Under the pieces are notes generated by a model, which ran no database searches, was not told where the DNA came from, and worked only from the letters and a program-made list of their open reading frames with translations. From an uncultured Prevotellaceae bacterium (GTDB taxonomy: Bacteria; Bacteroidota; Bacteroidia; Bacteroidales; Bacteroidaceae), in assembly GCA_900316975.1 (NCBI GenBank), contig ONFA01000002.1, positions 91,314 through 155,313 of the forward strand: a DNA stretch of 64,000 nucleotides. Reading direction: 5' to 3'. Of the stretch, positions 36,001 through 47,900 are shown in pieces. Every line of letters begins with the position of its first letter. Positions within the stretch are counted from its first letter, which is position 1. Position numbers and translations under genes: made by a program.

Positions 36001-37306
36001 CAAAGCAGACGTGCCAAACATCTTCCCAATGATATGTTGTGGGATGCCAATGGTTTTTGTTTTTACTGTTTGTGTGTTGGGCATTGGGATGGAAAGACCA
36101 GTTTTGCCAATTTTCTCCTAATAATTGGAGAAATCGGAAAGTGACACTGCAAGCGATGACAGGAGTGTTGTCTTTATAATTGATAGTACGTTGTTTTCGG
36201 TCTGTTTTATATGCAAAATGTTCTCCAGTCTTTCGCTCAATCCATTTTCTGATAGTTTCGAAGCGAAAATCAGTAGCACGGACAAATACTTCATCGAAAA
36301 GGGCTTTTTTTGTTTCGATGGAAAGTTCCTTATTGCAATCAATTCCATAGCGGATGCTATTGATGAAACTCCATGCTCGAAATTTTTCATATTCAGGACG
36401 ACTCTGTGGACATCTTGGTTTGTTAGGTTCTAACGTACACTTGCCAACAAGCCCCTTTTGAGATTTTAGAGGGTTTTTGTAGAAAATAGTTCCTTCCTTT
36501 CTCTTCTCGGATATGAGCCGTTTATAAAGATCCGATTGGGTGTCAAGACCATTTTGAAAGTTGAAGATGTATTCAATCTCTTCTTTATATTGTTTCCTAA
36601 CTACAGAGCACTCTCTCCTAACTCGTTGCCCTGATTTGTTTATTGCATATAAAGCACAGCCCACTGTCGGATAGAGGGATTTGTCAAAAGGCAAAGCCCT
36701 GTCCAATTCGGATTGCTGAAGTTCTTTGTCTTCGTTTTCAGTTTCTTCCTGTTCTTTAATCGTCTCTCCTTTGCTACTCTGAAAACCTCGACGTTCTGCA
36801 ATATGGTAGATGGCTCTTCCCAACTTGAAGCGATTAATTTCCTCTTCAAAATTGAGTTGCTTCGTGGCCAGTTCATTCCTTAATTCATACGGAGAAGAAT
36901 AGTCTGGTCTCCCATCTCCATCAAAGTCTAAACGAATCCATTGCTGGAATTGAATTACATCAATGGGGTATGTGCGTTTGAGTCCTCGTTTTTTATCATA
37001 TGTAGTCCACTGCTCAAGTTCGGATTGGGAAAGCGGGCAGTATTTCTTATCACTATTTTCAATAAGAAGTTTTAGTGTTTCCCATTTTCTATATCTCCGA
37101 ACTTTATACAATTTACGTGGTCTTCGGGATTTTGTGCGCTCTGCAGCGAAAGAAAATTCTCCGCTTTGGCCATTTCCAACTCCTGAATCAAAGAGATTAA
37201 CAGAACTGAACACAATTTGTTCTGTTGGATTTGTAGAAATGTCTTCATCACGTACAACAAGCCCTAAAGAGTTTGTTCCGACATCAATTCCTAAAATTCT
37301 TCCCAT
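33056..37306 (-). CDS. cas9: RNA-guided DNA endonuclease Cas9, type II-C
   Basis: 1,416 residues, large for subtype II-C but in the range for Bacteroidetes. RuvC-I has D8 (GIDVGTNSLG); the Arg-rich bridge helix is at about 57-75; RuvC-II has E712 (VVVEVTRKLN); the HNH domain has H822, N836 and N845 (DIEHTIPRS, SNKTL, NFNQKEK); RuvC-III has H988 and D991 (HHAIDA). Spacing between the HNH residues equals that in the well-studied S. pyogenes enzyme. All catalytic residues are intact, so it should cut both DNA strands. The recognition lobe spans about 80-690 and the PAM-interacting region the last 300. The gene is more A/T-rich than its neighbours. It is divergent from the tracrRNA. Confidence 0.98.
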   Translation of the reverse strand: MGRILGIDVGTNSLGLVVRDEDISTNPTEQIVFSSVNLFDSGVGNGQSGEFSFAAERTKSRRPRKLYKVRRYRKWETLKLLIENSDKKYCPLSQSELEQWTTYDKKRGLKRTYPIDVIQFQQWIRLDFDGDGRPDYSSPYELRNELATKQLNFEEEINRFKLGRAIYHIAERRGFQSSKGETIKEQEETENEDKELQQSELDRALPFDKSLYPTVGCALYAINKSGQRVRRECSVVRKQYKEEIEYIFNFQNGLDTQSDLYKRLISEKRKEGTIFYKNPLKSQKGLVGKCTLEPNKPRCPQSRPEYEKFRAWSFINSIRYGIDCNKELSIETKKALFDEVFVRATDFRFETIRKWIERKTGEHFAYKTDRKQRTINYKDNTPVIACSVTFRFLQLLGENWQNWSFHPNAQHTNSKNKNHWHPTTYHWEDVWHVCFGADEEEPLRLFANKSNLDYNLLLRLWKAMPIAYANLSLKAINNINRFLEKGLIYNEACLLAKLPDIFKEKWTDEVENILFDSITSIITANSEERKIVNIVNSLIANYKSKTDEEKQGYKDYSYNLSGEDYCDIEKCAAGFYGIKTWNEKDEEERKMIINQIAHLYQQFFHDEKRQYIKPNKIEDSIKQFLTDNFEDLNPRSLSKLYHHSQIEYYKPASIRRVDKGDKMLYMKLLENPSIASLRNPMALRVLHTLKRKVNDLLMEGIINEDDTRVVVEVTRKLNDANMRWAIKHYQDIHNAENEEFRTMINEIADIPKVRMLVEQHDCNGQVLSEKDSSKQEYYYERYMSNLIKKYRLWVEQGGFCIYTRKPITISSLINGEGVDIEHTIPRSISFDDSLSNKTLCDSNFNQKEKVNRIPSQLPNYEEILLNIRPWVEKVEDIRGRITFWKNKSKKAQTKEQKDNAIRQRHLWELEFEYWEKKVNAFLIKEVTTGFRNNQLVDTSIIAKYTMHFLKSVFSRVEVQKGKITSDFRKILGIQDDDTLKVRDSNSHHAIDAMVLTFIPVAARRDELLEVFFKRQDAKDLGHDVSQFDNEIKLLLRKNGITANFAEIVENIKSTVLAFYERKSQALTIAKRRKRVRGKIVAQRDEKGNIIMEKDEYGNFRTDRFGHRIPLAKQWIKGDSIRGELHDKTYYGAITQHGSENIKYVLRIPLKYKTNSLDKGFKSWDELGKAIVNKSLVEMMKSQFPEDTSFKEACEQGIYMMDNEGNKKNRIRHVRCYASSVTNPIKVREQVYKSRKDYKNYYYTRNGENIAYALYSLGNKRIFDCLSLMDASKISKAEGIHNLTSIFPDTKEVIDKKGQRTIYNKVFTLFPGQMVVLKREDEMLASLTQEEISHRLYRLKRIYSPDDGRLQLQHHLESRDDKALEHAYPNNGKSGKNGFSVINYDAPYPRLLLSLSNQNFWVEGTDFIIKNGKVIAL

Positions 37307-37322
37307 TTTATTTCAAATTTTG

Positions 37323-37353
37323 TTTGTTAGTATCAAAATTATTTGTACCTTTG
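37323..37353 (+). promoter_or_regulatory. Consensus promoter of tracrRNA
   Basis: TTTG (37323-37326), 19 bases, TACCTTTG (37346-37353): a perfect Bacteroidetes promoter. The predicted start is five to seven bases after it, at the anti-repeat. Confidence 0.9.
37334..37341 (-). promoter_or_regulatory. -7 element for the cas9 operon
   Basis: Minus strand TAATTTTG, about 28 bases before cas9. It overlaps the tracrRNA promoter on the opposite strand. No good -33 box is found. Confidence 0.5.
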
Positions 37354-37358
37354 CAATC

Positions 37359-37441
37359 AGATACTAATTTGTGAAGACTTTTCACAACAAGGCTATAAGC
37401 CGTAGAATCTTCTTAGTCCTGCGTTTCGTGGGACTTTTTTT
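37359..37441 (+). ncRNA. tracrRNA
   Basis: About 83 bases. The anti-repeat (37359-37388) pairs with the repeat: AGATACTAATTTG matches 13 bases and TCACAAC matches seven, with an unpaired bulge between. Then comes the small hairpin GGCTATAAGCC (37391-37401), and a terminator stem AGTCCTGCG/CGTGGGACT with a TTT loop (37415-37435) and seven T's. It guides crRNA processing and loading into Cas9. Confidence 0.95.
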
Positions 37442-37803
37442 GTATCTGGTTAGAAAAGATTGTCCTCGTTTCTGTATGCAAATATAGATATATTTCTTTA
37501 TACCGCAAAAAGTTTTCGACTGCAAAGATACGCCTATGCTGTTTCAAATCACGGTACAGGCTTCACTTTTTTCGGTATTGTATATGCAAAATTACATAAT
37601 TAATTTCAAAAATGAAAGAGTGGGGAGATGAAATATTAAAAAATGTGGAATGAGGTATAAGCAGAGTCTTTATTCAATCATTTTCACGTTGTTGTGTCAT
37701 TCGCAGTTCCTTTGCAAAAGTCGGCACGGTGCGCCTGTCATTTCACGCACTCAGCGTGAAATATTTCGTTCTTACAGCGCATAATATTTCACGCTGGAAG
37801 ACG

Positions 37804-37976
37804 ATTATCCCGAATCGTTCATTAGACTGTTTATATGCTGACAAATTTTCTTCTTGTCATCTGTTTCACCGCTTTTCAGTTACAATGGAACCCCATTGCG
37901 TCTTCAAAGCGTCAAAACATCTGCTCAAAAATAGAAGTTGCCGTCATCAAAACGCAAATGACTGATTCGGGATAAT
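37804..37976. repeat. Intergenic element with ATTATCCCGAATC inverted ends
   Basis: The left end ATTATCCCGAATCGTTCATT and the right end (reverse complement ATTATCCCGAATCAGTCATT) differ at two positions. A third copy of this end occurs at 63865. The rest of 37442-38008 is non-coding; hairpins such as TTTCACGC/GCGTGAAA lie around 37740-37800. Confidence 0.65.
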
Positions 37977-38008
37977 TGTGAATCAACGAAGTATGTTTTG
38001 GGAGGTAT

Positions 38009-38063
38009 TATATGCAGATGCGGGTTGACACTGAATGAATGTGTCAACCCGCATCTGCATATA
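38009..38063. terminator. 23-bp perfect stem-loop downstream of a lipoprotein gene
   Basis: TATATGCAGATGCGGGTTGA... (38009-38031) pairs completely with 38041-38063, loop nine bases. It is 33 bases past the stop at 38096. There is no U-tract, so it may stabilise the RNA end instead of terminating. Confidence 0.7.
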
Positions 38064-38095
38064 AGGGTTATTTCTTGCTTTTTCGTGTGTGTCTG

Positions 38096-38929
38096 TCACT
38101 TGAACTTCAGGGTGTCAACTGATGCCACGTCATTAATGTCAAAATGTCGGACTTCGTAGATGGGTTCTGTCATGTAGATGGTCTTTGTCTGGGCACTGTA
38201 GTAGCGCACATGGGCTTTTTCACCAGTTCGGTTCATGTCGTAGGCATCAACTGACCAGACGAGACTCCCCTTTACATCAACCTGAGAGTTTGCCACTCCA
38301 CAGCATTCGTCGCCTATGAACATGGCCACCTCGTCGTCGGATGTCGGGGTAAAAGGCAGGTCGGAAGGCACGGTAAAGAAATAGGGGGTCATGGGTCGCA
38401 AGGTGAACATGAAGAGTTCGTCATCACCTATGGTGTAGTCTTTCACGTTGAAAGCATTCTTGGTGATGTAGGTCTGATTTGCCTTCGCGTTGTAGTATTG
38501 CAGTTCCACTGCATCATCGTCGGGCTCAAAAGGGATGTAGAGCATGAAACAATACAGTGGTTCTTCATCGGGAAGGTTGTAGACATTTGGTTCGCAGATT
38601 TCGCGCACCTCTCCATCAACAATGGCTGCCATGCGGTCGTCTGCTGCCAGTTTGATGCCGAAGTGTTCAGACACGAAGACGATGGCGGTCATGTTGTCCT
38701 CGAATTCGAAGAAGTTGACTTCTTCCCAGTCGGGCTTACCCTGTATGTCACCCTGAGGGAGGGTGACGGCATCGAAGAACCAGTGTGGAGCATTGTCCAC
38801 TTTCACGCCATGGATCTGGGTGCTGCCGCCTTGGTTGGTGCTGTTGTTGTCGTCATCGTCCGATGAGCTGCACCCCCACAGCATGGTGAGGGATGCAGCA
38901 ATCATGAGCATTGAATATATCTTTTTCAT
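38096..38929 (-). CDS. Lipoprotein of unknown function
   Basis: 277 residues from the ATG at 38929. The lipobox is LWGC, followed by a Ser/Asp linker (SSSDDDDN) as in surface-exposed Bacteroidetes lipoproteins. Two similar halves are visible: TPTSDDEVAMFIGDECCGVA and EDNMTAIVFVSEHFGIKLAA both precede VDG or VDVKGSL segments, and both have EPLYCFMLY/TYITKNAFNV-type stretches, suggesting two beta-sandwich repeats. It starts 14 bases after the giant protein gene and is probably co-expressed with it. Confidence 0.8.
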   Translation of the reverse strand: MKKIYSMLMIAASLTMLWGCSSSDDDDNNSTNQGGSTQIHGVKVDNAPHWFFDAVTLPQGDIQGKPDWEEVNFFEFEDNMTAIVFVSEHFGIKLAADDRMAAIVDGEVREICEPNVYNLPDEEPLYCFMLYIPFEPDDDAVELQYYNAKANQTYITKNAFNVKDYTIGDDELFMFTLRPMTPYFFTVPSDLPFTPTSDDEVAMFIGDECCGVANSQVDVKGSLVWSVDAYDMNRTGEKAHVRYYSAQTKTIYMTEPIYEVRHFDINDVASVDTLKFK

Positions 38930-38943
38930 TGTTGTCACGTTTT

Positions 38944-41900
38944 TTATTTGATCATCACTTTTTGTCCGTTGAAGATATAGGCTCCAGGCGTGGCAGGTCG
39001 GCGCTCTCCGACACGGATGCCTGTGAGGGTGTACCAGATGCCGTCTTCGTAGGCTGATGTGCTGCTGAAGTCGATGACTTTGGGTACGTCGGTGGTGCCT
39101 TCAAGTGAGTCGGCTTGATACATGATGCCGGAACGTGTGGCTGCTCCGAGCAATCTGCCGTCGCGCTCGAGGGTGAAGGTGAGTGTCTTCTTTTCTTCAC
39201 CTCCTACAGAAAGGAAGAAGGTTTGTTCGCCTTCCACGTCTGTTGCTTCGGCGATGCCGCAAAGTTCACCCTCCGCATAGGCATAGAGGCGGTCGCCTTC
39301 TTCAGCAGTGATGCCTTCGGTGCGCAGAATGAGGTTCATTGTGGTGCGTCGGGTGTTGGTCCATAGTGGCTCATTCTCATCGTCAAATGCGATTTCTCGC
39401 GCTTTGGCACCAGCCATGGCTATCACGGCAGCTGTGCTCTTGAACGGATAGACGAACTTGATCTCTTCCTCAGGATGTTCGGCTGTCACCTTGTGATAGA
39501 GCATGTAGCCCTTACCTGGTTTCATGTACTGAAGGTTGCCTCTCCATCCACCCACTGATGCTGCGAAGGTGGCGAACTCATCTTGGCTCTTGATGATGTC
39601 ACCATCGCTGGCTTTGAGCTTGAGGTCTTCAAGTGCTTCGTTGACTGGCAGGTTGACCATCGGAGTGTAGCCGATATAGTTCCATTTCGGATGGAGGGTG
39701 ATGGTGCGGTCTGCCTCGTCAATGAGGGCATCACCTTCAATATAAATGTTTTGTGCCTTCTGACTCTTGATGTAGTACATCCGGTCGGTGCGCAGCGGAC
39801 CTGTGGCTCCACTGCTGTTCCAAACACCTTTGTAGTAGTTGTAGAAGGTCTGGCTCTCAGGGTCTTTGAACTGGTCGCCGTCCTGCCACTTGCCGCGCTT
39901 GAGGAACTGGCCAATGTCGTTGGCATCAGAACTTGCCACGTTGAGTGACACCCATGTCCAGGTGGGTGTGAGTTCCAGCGGTCTCGTGATATTGGTGTTG
40001 GCTGTCATCACGACGGGGGCATCATAGGTCGCCACAATGCTGTCGGACCAGTAGGTAATGTCGCGGTCGGCATTGACTCCGTAGGTGATGCCAGATGTTG
40101 CATCCCAAAGACGGAATTTCACAGGAGTTTTTCTCTTTTCGCCATAGATGGTCAGATAGAAGAGTGCCTTGTCGTTCTTGTCGATGGTCACGTGGGTGGT
40201 GCCGAGGCACTTGTCATATTCGTCGAAGGCAGCGAGGATGCTCTCCTTGTTAGTCACGATCGCCTCGTTCATCTTCACCTGGGCAATCACCTGCATGTTG
40301 CTCTGACCGTTCTTGTTGAAGGTCCAGTCGGGTGTGACTGCGTTTTTCTTGATGGTCAGTGCAAGCGGGTTCACCAGTTCCTCGTCGTTCTTCAGGTAGA
40401 GCACATTGTGGTAGGTGCCGATGTTGATGTCCTTGGAAATGGTGATGTGGAGGGTGATGGTCTCCTCTGGGTCGAGTGTGTCCATGGTGCCCTCCTCAAT
40501 GGTCATCCAGTCGGGCACGCCCTCGATGGTGTAGTCACGTTGAGCGCCGCCGTGGTTATTGATGTCAACCGTGAAGGTGTAGTCTTCCTCCTTTTGTGCA
40601 TCGATATCAATGGTTTTCTGCGATTCAGCCCATCGCACGGAGTTGCGGTCGATGAAAGCTGACCACGTGACGGGTTGTGCCATCTCATTGCCGTTGAGGT
40701 CTTCGATGCCCATGGCTGTGATGTTTACCGTGGTGCGGTCGATGTCCTTGGGCAGTTCCTTCAGTTCGATAATCATCTCGTTGTCCTTGGTGACGAAGTC
40801 GAAGCGAAGGTCGCGCACGGCTCCCCTTTCCTTGACGGTTGCGTATTCGGTGGTTGACATCATGTTGTTGGTCAACTGGCTGCCATTGCCGAATGCGTTG
40901 TCAGTCATGCTCACGGTTTTCTGCAGTTCAGTGTCCCACTTGTTGGCGAAATAGTTGGTGGAGAATTCCAACAGGGTTCCACTACCCGTGATTTGGGGCA
41001 CGTTCTCGCTGAATGGGATGTATGCCAGGAGTCCGGTCTCGGCTCCGTCATGGCTCACGTTCATGCGCTGCTTCACCACATTGCGGGGCAATGCCATGTC
41101 CCAAAGGGTGATTTCGTCGATGAAGCCTTCCATGGGGGCGTATTCCACAAGCTGGTTCTCGGATTCGGTGGCGTTGACCTGTCCCAAACGGAATGGTGCA
41201 GCACCGTAGAGTTTGCCAAAGCCTGATGCTTGTGCCTGACCAGTCAGTTCACCATCAATGTAAGCAGATGCCATGTTGGCAGGGCGGTCCACCACGAAGG
41301 TGAGTTGGTGCCACTGGTTGTCGGCATAGCTCTTGTTCATGACGATGCTGGTGGTGTCGGAAGCAATGGTCAGCTTCTTGTCTCTCACACCGATGAAGAG
41401 CTTCTCGTTGGCATTTTCTTCTTCCTTCACACCATAGCCTGACGCCATGATGGGGAAGTTAGATTTGTCTTTTGCCTTGAACCACATGGAGAGGGTGTAA
41501 CTCTTCTCTGCGGATGTGCGTTCGAACATTTCGCGCTTCAGTTCGTGTGTGAAGTGCTTGCCGGTCAAACGGAAGGAGCATCCTTCAGGAGTGATCCATT
41601 TGACTTCGTTCATCGTCAGGTTGTTGTCCAGTGACTTGTCTTCCAGACTCTCTCCATATCCTTCATCCATTGGATAGTAGGCTACAAGACCCACTTCATT
41701 GCCGTACATGGTCTTGTTGGCTGTCTCTTCAATTTCGCTGGCTGTCAGCGCCTTCGACCAAATGCGTGTTTCCTTCAGACTGCCTGCAAAGCCTCTGCCG
41801 AAGCGCATCTTACCAGTACGTTTGATGGGTACCAGCACTTTTTTCTTGACCAGCAGGTTGTTGTTCTGATAGATAAGGATTTGCTCGGACGGTTTGTCAT

Positions 41901-44900
41901 ACACAACGGCGATGCGTTGGTATTTAGGACCGATGCCATCGAGTTTTGCCGAGATTACCTGTTGTTTGATTACGTTCATCAATGACTGCACCACGAGGAA
42001 TGGCTCATTGTTGATGAAATCGATGTCAATCTTGAAACCGAGCCTGTCGTTGTTGTAATAGTGTTCGAACAGTGAGCAGGCATGGTTGAGGGACGATTCA
42101 GCCCTCAGCATCATATCGATGGTGAAACTCTCGTCGGGGGCGCAGTATTCTTCTTCCGTTTCGAGATAGGACGAATAGTCGCCTTGCAGCTGCAAGTATG
42201 TGGTGGTTCCAATCACACTGTTGTTGGGCATGCCTGTCACCTTGAAGTTGTTGGATGACAGAAGTTTGTTGGCGTTGATGTTCTCGCTGAAAACGAGTTT
42301 CAGGTCATTGCCCACACCGAGGATGCCGTTGGCTGGCTGTGGACTGCCGAACACCTGCGGACGTCGTGTGTCCTTGATGCCCGAGAAGACGGGTGACGAG
42401 GTGGTCACGAAGTCGTTGCCCAGACGGCTGTAAGTCACGGCGCGCAGGTCGTATTTCAGTTCTACAGGGTCGCTGTCGCCATAGAAGGCATGGGTAAGCG
42501 TTCCACCCATGATCATGGCTTTGGTGCCTGTTCCTTTCTGGTAAAGGCTGTCATTATTGTAGTAACTGCACAAGTTGGTCCAGCGGGATTCCGGCTCGGA
42601 GCTCTGCTTGTATTGCAGTTCCACGTGGTCGAAGTTGCGGAAGTTGACGTCATAGCCTCCCACGGTCATCGGCATGTAGTATCTGCCACGCTCGTCTTGT
42701 GCAGAGTTGGTGTTCAGCACCCACTTGTCTTGCGGGGTGATGACCGCGATAGGACTGGCGCTCGGCACGAAGTGGACGGACAGGCTTACGGTGTCAGCCA
42801 CTGTGGGGTCGCACTGTGAACGGAGGGCAATCCGGATGTTTTCATAGTCGTCCACCATTCCTTGTCCAATCTCGAGCACTTTCACCATTCCTGTGCCGTA
42901 AGGTACAACCACGGAACGTCCGTTGCCCAGCGGAGCACCATCCATGATGAGGGATGCGCCTGTCTGGTTGCTCTTGTCGAGCAGCACGAGGTCGAACGAG
43001 CCTTCTTCACGCAGGGTGCCTTCGTTGCTCAGCACAAGGTTGAACTTGGCTCTTTCGCCATAGGGCACATTGCTGATGATGTGGTTCTCCACTGTGATGC
43101 AGGGCTTCTCCACCTGAGCGGTGGCTGCCGAAAGAATGGTGCCAGGACGGTAGTATTTTGACACGTCGGCTGGTTCGTATGGACATTTGGTGCTGCCACC
43201 CAGAGAGCGGAAGACGAAGTTGCCTTTGGAGAATTTCTGCTTGTCGCCAGAATTGCCAAAAACTCCCGTGCTGGTCACCACTTGCTCCACATCGTGATAG
43301 ACATCAATGCTCAGGTTACTTTCAGGATTAGTCTCCAGATGATAGCCCTGAGTGACTGACTCCGAGAGATCAGAATTGTTGTCTGAACTGTAGTTCGCGC
43401 TGACAGATGGCACAATCTTCAGTTCAGAGTGGGTGCCTCCTGTTGCAATCTCTATGTCGAAGGCGCCTGAACTTTTGATGTCTTTCATGGTTTGCTCCAT
43501 CTTCGACACATTACTCAAATCACTCTCGACAATGTCCTTCGTCCTTGCTATTGGCTGGCCTGTTGCAGTGTTTTTTACTTTGTATTTAATTACTACATTC
43601 TTTACACTATTATTGCCCTCATGACTTTTTTGGAAGTTCTTGTTTGAGTTGAAAGCACTGGTGGCGGCTGAAAGACCTGTGTTTACCAATTGGTTGAACC
43701 CATTCATCCAGCTTTTGCCTTCTGTTACTTCTGATAAATCCACGCCTACTAAAGGAATATGATAGTCGCGATCCACTTTCGAATCAAACGACTGGTTGTG
43801 GGTGATGCCTATGCCACCGGAGATAGTGTGGTTCTCCAGATAGAAGGAAGCGTTTTCATCGACATTGTATGCCGTTCCAGGATTGTAGTCCATCGAACTC
43901 CGATTAGTTCTGTCGACGGTCTGGAATGCCTGAATCTTGTCGTACTCATTGTAGGCAATGATGTATTCCCACTGAGAGATGAGGCTGTTCATGATGCGCA
44001 CGGAATCGGTGAGTGCGGCTTCCTTTGCCATCTGCTTGCGCAACCCCAGCACATCTATATAGTCGGGGGTGATCACCTCGTAGTTCAGTCTGTCGTTCAG
44101 TTCGTCATAGCGATCGATGGAGATGTACTGCAACGAATCGTCGAGGTTGTCCTGTCCGTAGCGTGGGTCGTCTTCACCGCGCAACGAGAGGAACACATTG
44201 TTCAGCGTAGCATTTGCCCTGGCTTTTGCCTCTGCGCGCGTACCCTTATAGAGGTAGGAGTTGCGGGCAAGACGAAGTTTGGGCAGCAATGTGTTCAGAA
44301 TGTAATCCTGGGTGTAGGCGAATTCTGTCTTCACCTTGGGACCCACCCGAACTGCATAGTCGCTGATGAGGTAGCAGGGCTGTCCGATGGAATTTTCACC
44401 CTGGGCAATCAACGTGCAAGGCCCGTCTGTTTCGCTGAGCATTCCCAGTTCTTTCAGGTAAAGATAGGTGGCTTCGTTGATGGCACGCACATGGCGCACA
44501 TAACTGGTGGCAGCCACCAACTCGTTACCGTAGAAGATGTCAGCTTTGGCACCCACCATGGATGGGTCTGCGCTGGTCTCCATGCGTTTGTTCATCGTGA
44601 AGGTGGTATGACCTGTATAGGCAAAGTGAGCACCTATGAGCGGGATTGCATTGGGGCTGACGGTGATCGTGGTCTTAGTGGAGGACTGTGTACCGATGTA
44701 TGTGCCGCCACCCATTCCTGAATAGGTTCCCTGCATGATATTTGCACCAGTTCCTTTCTGGTAAGTAAGCTGCAGCGACAAATCGATGTCGAAGGTGCAG
44801 TGGAACTCGTTGGTGAAGGTGGAACCTGTGTCAATCCATGCATAACTCTTGCTGCCTGGAGGGTCGCGCAGGATGCCGTTGAGCATAATGACTTCGCCTG

Positions 44901-47900
44901 CACTGATGACGTCGTCGGTGACTTGCTGCTCACCCATCACGAATGCCAGCAGATTGCGGCTGTCGATGAATTGTCCCTCGTGTTCGAGATCGACATCCAT
45001 GTGACGTAAGGCATTGGTGCCCTGTACGTCATAGACGGTTTTCTCGACGTTCACGCTGATGTCAACCGAACCTGTGCGTTCATCCAATGTGCAGATGGAA
45101 TCGCGTTGCATGGCGGAGAAGTCATCGTAGAAATGCACCTTGCCTCCACGTACGGGAACGCTCTCGCATTCATCTGTCACCTCACCATTGTAGTAGTAGT
45201 TTTCGGTGGCAGTGATGCGGAAGTAGTGCATGCCCGTCAGGAACACAGGATAGTCAAACGTGTAGGTCTTGGTGTTTGAGTCGTAGAGCGGTACGGTGAT
45301 GGCACCTCCACCATTGGCTGCCGGTTCTGTGTATTCGGCAAGACCATAGTGAGGCAGCGGTTCGCCTTTATCGTTCAACTCAGTGATGTTCACATCTGGC
45401 TCTACACGGAAGATACGGTTGTAGATGGCGTTGTATTTGAGTTGTTTATTGTCATAAGTGATGGTCTTGGTTGTCAGACTGTCAGTCAAGTCAAGCACTT
45501 CGCTGACTTTTCCTTTCTGGAAGAGTGTCGGGTGACCTTTGGCAGAGATTTCCACCACTTTGTAACGGATAGGTAACAGTTTTGCCTGATATTCACCAGT
45601 CTCCACGTTGGGAGTGATGATGACACGGTGACGCTCGGTGAGGACGGTGCTGGTCTTCTTGCCGTCTGCCGTCTCGAATGCGAGTGTGTCGTGCACCACT
45701 GTCAGGGCATCGTTCAACTGATCCTTGACGAGCCATGAGCGTTGGTTGCCCTCTTGCTCGAGCACGATGCGGAGGTCGTCGCCGAGGTTGTTTTTCGAGA
45801 GTCCGAAGCCCAAGGTCTTTTCCCCTTGGTCAAGACCGCCCACCACGCGTCCGATGGTGAGAACCTTGGTCTGGTCCCAGAAGAGCACATTGGTCTGGTT
45901 GCTGTTGATGGGGCGGGCAGCACCTTTGTTGTCGGCATAGAGTCCGTCAAACATGAAGGTGTGTCCTTCTTTCTCCACCGTCAGCCGTTTAGTGCCTTTT
46001 CGTGCCTTGAACTGGAAGTGACCGTCGTTGTCGGAAATGATGACGTTGCCGCTCTTGTCCACGACCGTCTCGCCGTCAATCTTGAATGATGCGCCGTACA
46101 CAGGCACTGTGGTGTTCTCATAATAGACATAACCATCAATGTCGAAGGCATCATCGCTGATGAAGTTCTTGTTGAAGAACTCTGTCTGATTCTTGTTCAG
46201 ATAGACAGGGTACTCTTTCGGATCGAGGCTGGGGTAGAGTGTTGTTTTAGGCACAACGATGTAGGGCATGTCGCTGTACGGCACATCGGGGAAGATGTAG
46301 GCACCCGTGCTTGATGTCTTGACGGAAGTCACTTCCTCTCTCTGTCCGTTCTGCTCCCGGAAAAGTTTCACTTCCACATCGGCAAGTCCTGTACCATCCT
46401 TGAAGGTGAGGAAACCTGCAATCTTTCCTGTGGCACGGCGTTTACCCGTAACATCCACAGAGAGTTTCTTTTCACCATCCGTACATTCGTACTGAATGCT
46501 CAGACGATACTCCACATCCATGCCTGCCTCTACAGCATAGTCGTCATAATATGGAAGGGAGAGATTGACGGGCAGTTCTTCCCACTTGTTCTGGTTCAGT
46601 TTCAGAATGGTCAACTTGTCAATGCGCTTCATGTCGACGTTCCACGACAGATGGATACGGTTCTGTTCCGTATCGTAGGAAGCCTTGAAGTCACCAATCT
46701 TGGTGTCGTCCTGTACGGGTTCTATCTTTGTCACGTCTGTATTTCTGCCAGCCACCTTCGTCCTGATGCTGACATCGACAGTGCGGTTGGGCATGATTTC
46801 CGATGGGTCGTTAGGCAAATACAAGATCTGATAGGAGTATTTTGTGCAAGGTGCAAAGCCGTTGTCATCCACCCATTGAAAACTATTTGGATAGATGGTG
46901 CCTGTGATGGACTTAACATCTGCACCTCCCTTCCGCACGAGAGTTGTCACATCGAAATCTTCCTCATAGGTGACGGGCACACCATTCTTCATGAACTCCG
47001 AGGTGCGCCGAATGATGGTGTGCGCATCGTCAGGGATGTAAGAATGGTCGTCGGCACTATGATTCACCAATGTGGATGAGTAATACCAGATGATGACGGG
47101 ATTCGGGTCTTTCTGCGATGTGCTTTGGAAACTTGCATACCTGACACCGATGTCATAGCCCGGCACATAGTCGCGTTTGTTTCTCCAGTCATATTGCCCG
47201 ACATTTCCCTCTGTGGCGCCAATGGCGGCACGATAGATGCGATAGCGGACGCTGTTGTGAATGGTGTCGCCATAGCAGCCTTGGGTGCTGTCGGTATATT
47301 CGTAGTTTGCCTTGCCTTGTTCCATCAGCATCTGACCGATGGTTTCCCAGGAAGATGTGTCTTCTTCCGTGTTTTTGTTCAGGTTGTAGAGTTGGCGCTG
47401 GATGATGAAGGCATCGGTGTACAATGCGTCCTCCTCATCCGCATTGGGGACAGTCCATTTCAGCACCGAGGCAGCCTTCTTGCCCCATTCGGCTTTCAAG
47501 TTGAAGTCTTTGGGGTTGTGAACAGCCTTGATGGTGACAGTCTTAGGTGGTAAGTTATAATAGATGTATTGGTTATAGGGCACTTGCGCTTCCACCTTCA
47601 CCTGATGGGTGTAATTGGTGGAAGGAATGTATAGGGAATAACCGTCTTTGGACTTCTTGCACTGATCGGTGATGTCAATGTTTGCAGTTCCTTGGGTCGT
47701 GTTCAGTTCTGTCACCTTCGTTACTTTGAGTTCCGACCCCGTGGTGTTGGCAACAACCATGCTGTAGAAGCCGGCATACTCGCCCACAGGTGTGAATATA
47801 GGTTCGCTGAGGGTCAGTTCCGGCACAGCGGAAAAGATGATGGAAGAAGGCGTTATTTCACGGTTGCTTAAGGCCTCGCCATGCCCCACGGGACCATTGA

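Noticed and set aside
37729..37965. 78-codon plus-strand frame
   Set aside because: Lies in the inverted-repeat element, has hairpins throughout and no recognisable protein features.
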